Shown here one piece after another: positions 4,837-6,338 of a DNA stretch of 6,338 nt. The translations under genes and the position numbers were made by a program. Location of the stretch: positions 1 through 6,338 of the forward strand of contig JALHVH010000140.1 in assembly GCA_022867105.1 (NCBI GenBank). Direction: 5' to 3'. Under the pieces are notes generated by a model. It was not told where the DNA came from. It searched no databases and was given only the letters and a program-made list of their open reading frames with translations. This DNA is from Candidatus Aminicenantota bacterium. Lineage in GTDB: Bacteria; Acidobacteriota; Aminicenantia; Aminicenantales; Saccharicenantaceae. Each line of letters begins with the position of its first letter. Within the stretch, counting starts at the first letter, position 1.

Positions 4837-6338
4837 ATGAAGAAACGGAACGGGACGATCGCGGTCGCCGCGTTTTCCATGGCCGTTCTTGGAATGAGCT
4901 GTGCCCGGACGACGCCGCCGAGGGTCCTTCCGGGCCTCGGCGCCGGGAACCCGGGTTGGGTCGCCAGGACCCTGAAAAAAATGACGCTCGAGGAAAAGGC
5001 CGGGCAGATGGTGACCGTCCGGTACCCGGGCACCTTCGTCAACCTCGACAACGACTCCCTCGGGGAACTCGAATCGCTGATCAGGGACCGGAAGATCGGC
5101 GGGCTCATCCTCGCCGCGGGCGAGGCCTATGAAGCGGCGTATCTTTTGAACCGCCTGCAGGGCGCCGCCAAGGTGCCCCTCCTCGTCGCCGCGGACCTCG
5201 AGAGCGCCGCCGGGGCCAAGATCGCCGGCGCGACGCTCTTTCCGCCGCTCATGGCCATCGGCGCGGCCGGCTCCGAGGAGATGGCCTATGATATGGGAAG
5301 GATCACGGCGATCGAGGGGCGGGCGGTCGGGATCCACATGAACTACGCCCCGGTCGTGGACGTCAACATCAACCCGGACAATCCCATCATCAACACGCGC
5401 TCGTTCGGCGAGGACCCCGGGTCCGTCGGCCGCCTGACGCGGGCCTTCATCCGCGGCAGTCAGGAGAACGGCATGATCACCACGGCCAAGCATTTCCCGG
5501 GGCACGGGGACACGGCCCAAGACTCGCACCTGCTCCTTCCGACGGTCACGGGCGACAGAGCGCGGTTGGACAAGGTCGAGCTCTATCCATTCAGGACGGC
5601 CATCGAAGGCGGCGTCCAAGCCATCATGACTGCCCACCTGGCCGTCCCCGCCCTCGACCCGACGCCGAACATGCCGGCGACCCTGTCTCCCGCGATCATG
5701 ACCGGGCTCCTGCGCAAGGAGCTCGGCTTCAAGGGCCTGATCGTTACGGACGCCCTGGACATGGGCGGCGTCACGAACGCCTATTCGGACGAAGACATGT
5801 CGCTCAAGGCCCTGCTGGCCGGAGTCGATGTTCTTCTCATGCCGCGCGACCCGGCCTTGACCATCCGGACGGTCATCGAGGCTGTCCGCTCCGGCAAGGT
5901 CCCGATGGCCAGGATCGACGAATCGGTCCGGAGGATCCTCGAAGCCAAAGCGAGGCTCGGCCTCGACCGGAACCGTTTCGTCGATGTCGATGTCATCTCC
6001 CGCGCCGTCGGTTCGAAGCCCAGCCTTGGGCGGGCATACCAGGCTTTCGAAGCGGCGGTCACCCTTGTCAAGAACGAAGGCAGGGCGCTGCCTCTGGCCC
6101 CGGGCAAGAAGACGGCCGTTTTCTCCCTGAGCAGCGACCTGGGAGATTATTTCGCGGGACAGGCCTTCGTCACGGAAATGAAGAAACGGGACCCCGACCT
6201 CATGGCCTTTTTTGCCGATGCTGATACGGGGCAGGAAACCCTGGACGATGCCGCGGCCCGGGCCGCGGGAGCGGACGCCGTGGTCTTCGCCCTGTTCTCG
6301 AGCCTCAGGTCCCGCAAGGGGAGCGTCGATCTCGATCC
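4837..6338 (+). CDS. Exported family 3 glycoside hydrolase, NagZ-like beta-N-acetylhexosaminidase, 3'-truncated
   Basis: Five hundred residues are present and the frame runs off the window. Residues 1-22 look like a signal peptide: basic KKR, a hydrophobic core, then LGMSC with Cys22. It may be a lipoprotein, but the lipobox is imperfect. The GH3 N-terminal barrel runs from about 40 to 385: APVVDVNINPDNPIINTRSFGEDP (171-194, Arg188), KHFPGHGDT (218-226) with the Asp229-Ser-His231 dyad typical of NagZ-type enzymes, and VTDALDMGG (303-311) with the likely nucleophile Asp305. A second domain resembling GH3_C begins near AVTLVKNEGRALPL (407-420). This two-domain exported layout resembles B. subtilis NagZ rather than the single-domain cytoplasmic E. 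coli enzyme. Expected role: removal of terminal GlcNAc from peptidoglycan fragments or other glycans outside the cytoplasm. The usual DxEGG signature near residue 120 reads DLESAAG, so the exact substrate is uncertain. Confidence 0.9.
   Translation, partial: MKKRNGTIAVAAFSMAVLGMSCARTTPPRVLPGLGAGNPGWVARTLKKMTLEEKAGQMVTVRYPGTFVNLDNDSLGELESLIRDRKIGGLILAAGEAYEAAYLLNRLQGAAKVPLLVAADLESAAGAKIAGATLFPPLMAIGAAGSEEMAYDMGRITAIEGRAVGIHMNYAPVVDVNINPDNPIINTRSFGEDPGSVGRLTRAFIRGSQENGMITTAKHFPGHGDTAQDSHLLLPTVTGDRARLDKVELYPFRTAIEGGVQAIMTAHLAVPALDPTPNMPATLSPAIMTGLLRKELGFKGLIVTDALDMGGVTNAYSDEDMSLKALLAGVDVLLMPRDPALTIRTVIEAVRSGKVPMARIDESVRRILEAKARLGLDRNRFVDVDVISRAVGSKPSLGRAYQAFEAAVTLVKNEGRALPLAPGKKTAVFSLSSDLGDYFAGQAFVTEMKKRDPDLMAFFADADTGQETLDDAAARAAGADAVVFALFSSLRSRKGSVDLD

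Noticed and set aside
4801..5637. A 278-codon open frame on the minus strand opposite the GH3 gene
   Set aside because: It is an antisense shadow. Its composition (Asp, Arg, Gly, Val, Pro) mirrors GC-rich coding DNA, there is no ribosome-binding site, and the sense frame carries full GH3 motifs.
1..6338. A defence, toxin-antitoxin, CRISPR or mobile gene cluster
   Set aside because: All five coding genes belong to well-known housekeeping or transport/hydrolase families. No transposase, integrase, nuclease or regularly spaced array is present.

Overview
The window is GC-rich bacterial DNA, with C or G favoured at third codon positions. It carries five ordinary chromosomal genes and two structured intergenic regions. 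No phage, insertion sequence, tRNA, rRNA or CRISPR signature was seen. A putative exported lipoprotein glycosidase and the high GC content suggest a Gram-negative-type bacterium, possibly in the Acidobacteriota/Aminicenantota range. That placement is a low-confidence impression, because nothing here is a taxonomic marker.

Layout. (1) Positions 1-1862, plus strand: the 3' part of nnr, a bifunctional NAD(P)H-hydrate epimerase/dehydratase, overlaps tsaE by 4 bp. TsaE is the ATPase of the tRNA t6A37 system. (2) Positions 1863-1967: a gap between convergent genes that holds two tandem imperfect dyads. (3) Positions 1968-2603, minus strand: a lone thiE (thiamine phosphate synthase). A near-consensus promoter sits so close to its ATG that the mRNA should be leaderless or nearly so. 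(4) Positions 2604-2741: a divergent control region with one promoter facing each way. (5) Positions 2742-4604, plus strand: apt (adenine phosphoribosyltransferase) and an AzgA-type NCS2 purine permease, 6 bp apart and in the same reading frame. (6) Positions 4605-4836: a gap dominated by a roughly 127-bp GC-rich nested inverted-repeat element flanked by AT-rich DNA. (7) Position 4837 to the window end, plus strand: a secreted NagZ-like family 3 glycoside hydrolase, cut off by the window edge.

How the genes work together. Apt and the permease form a purine salvage pair: the permease imports a nucleobase and, if it is adenine, Apt traps it as AMP. nnr and tsaE are a common bacterial pair linked by position rather than by pathway. 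ThiE joins the two halves of thiamine phosphate, but no other thiamine gene is visible. The GH3 enzyme probably trims GlcNAc-containing cell-wall or environmental glycans outside the cytoplasm.

The coding content looks conventional. The least explained part is the 4645-4771 element, whose two ends form small hairpins with mutually complementary loops (REP/BIME- or MITE-like). No new multi-gene system can be supported from this sequence.
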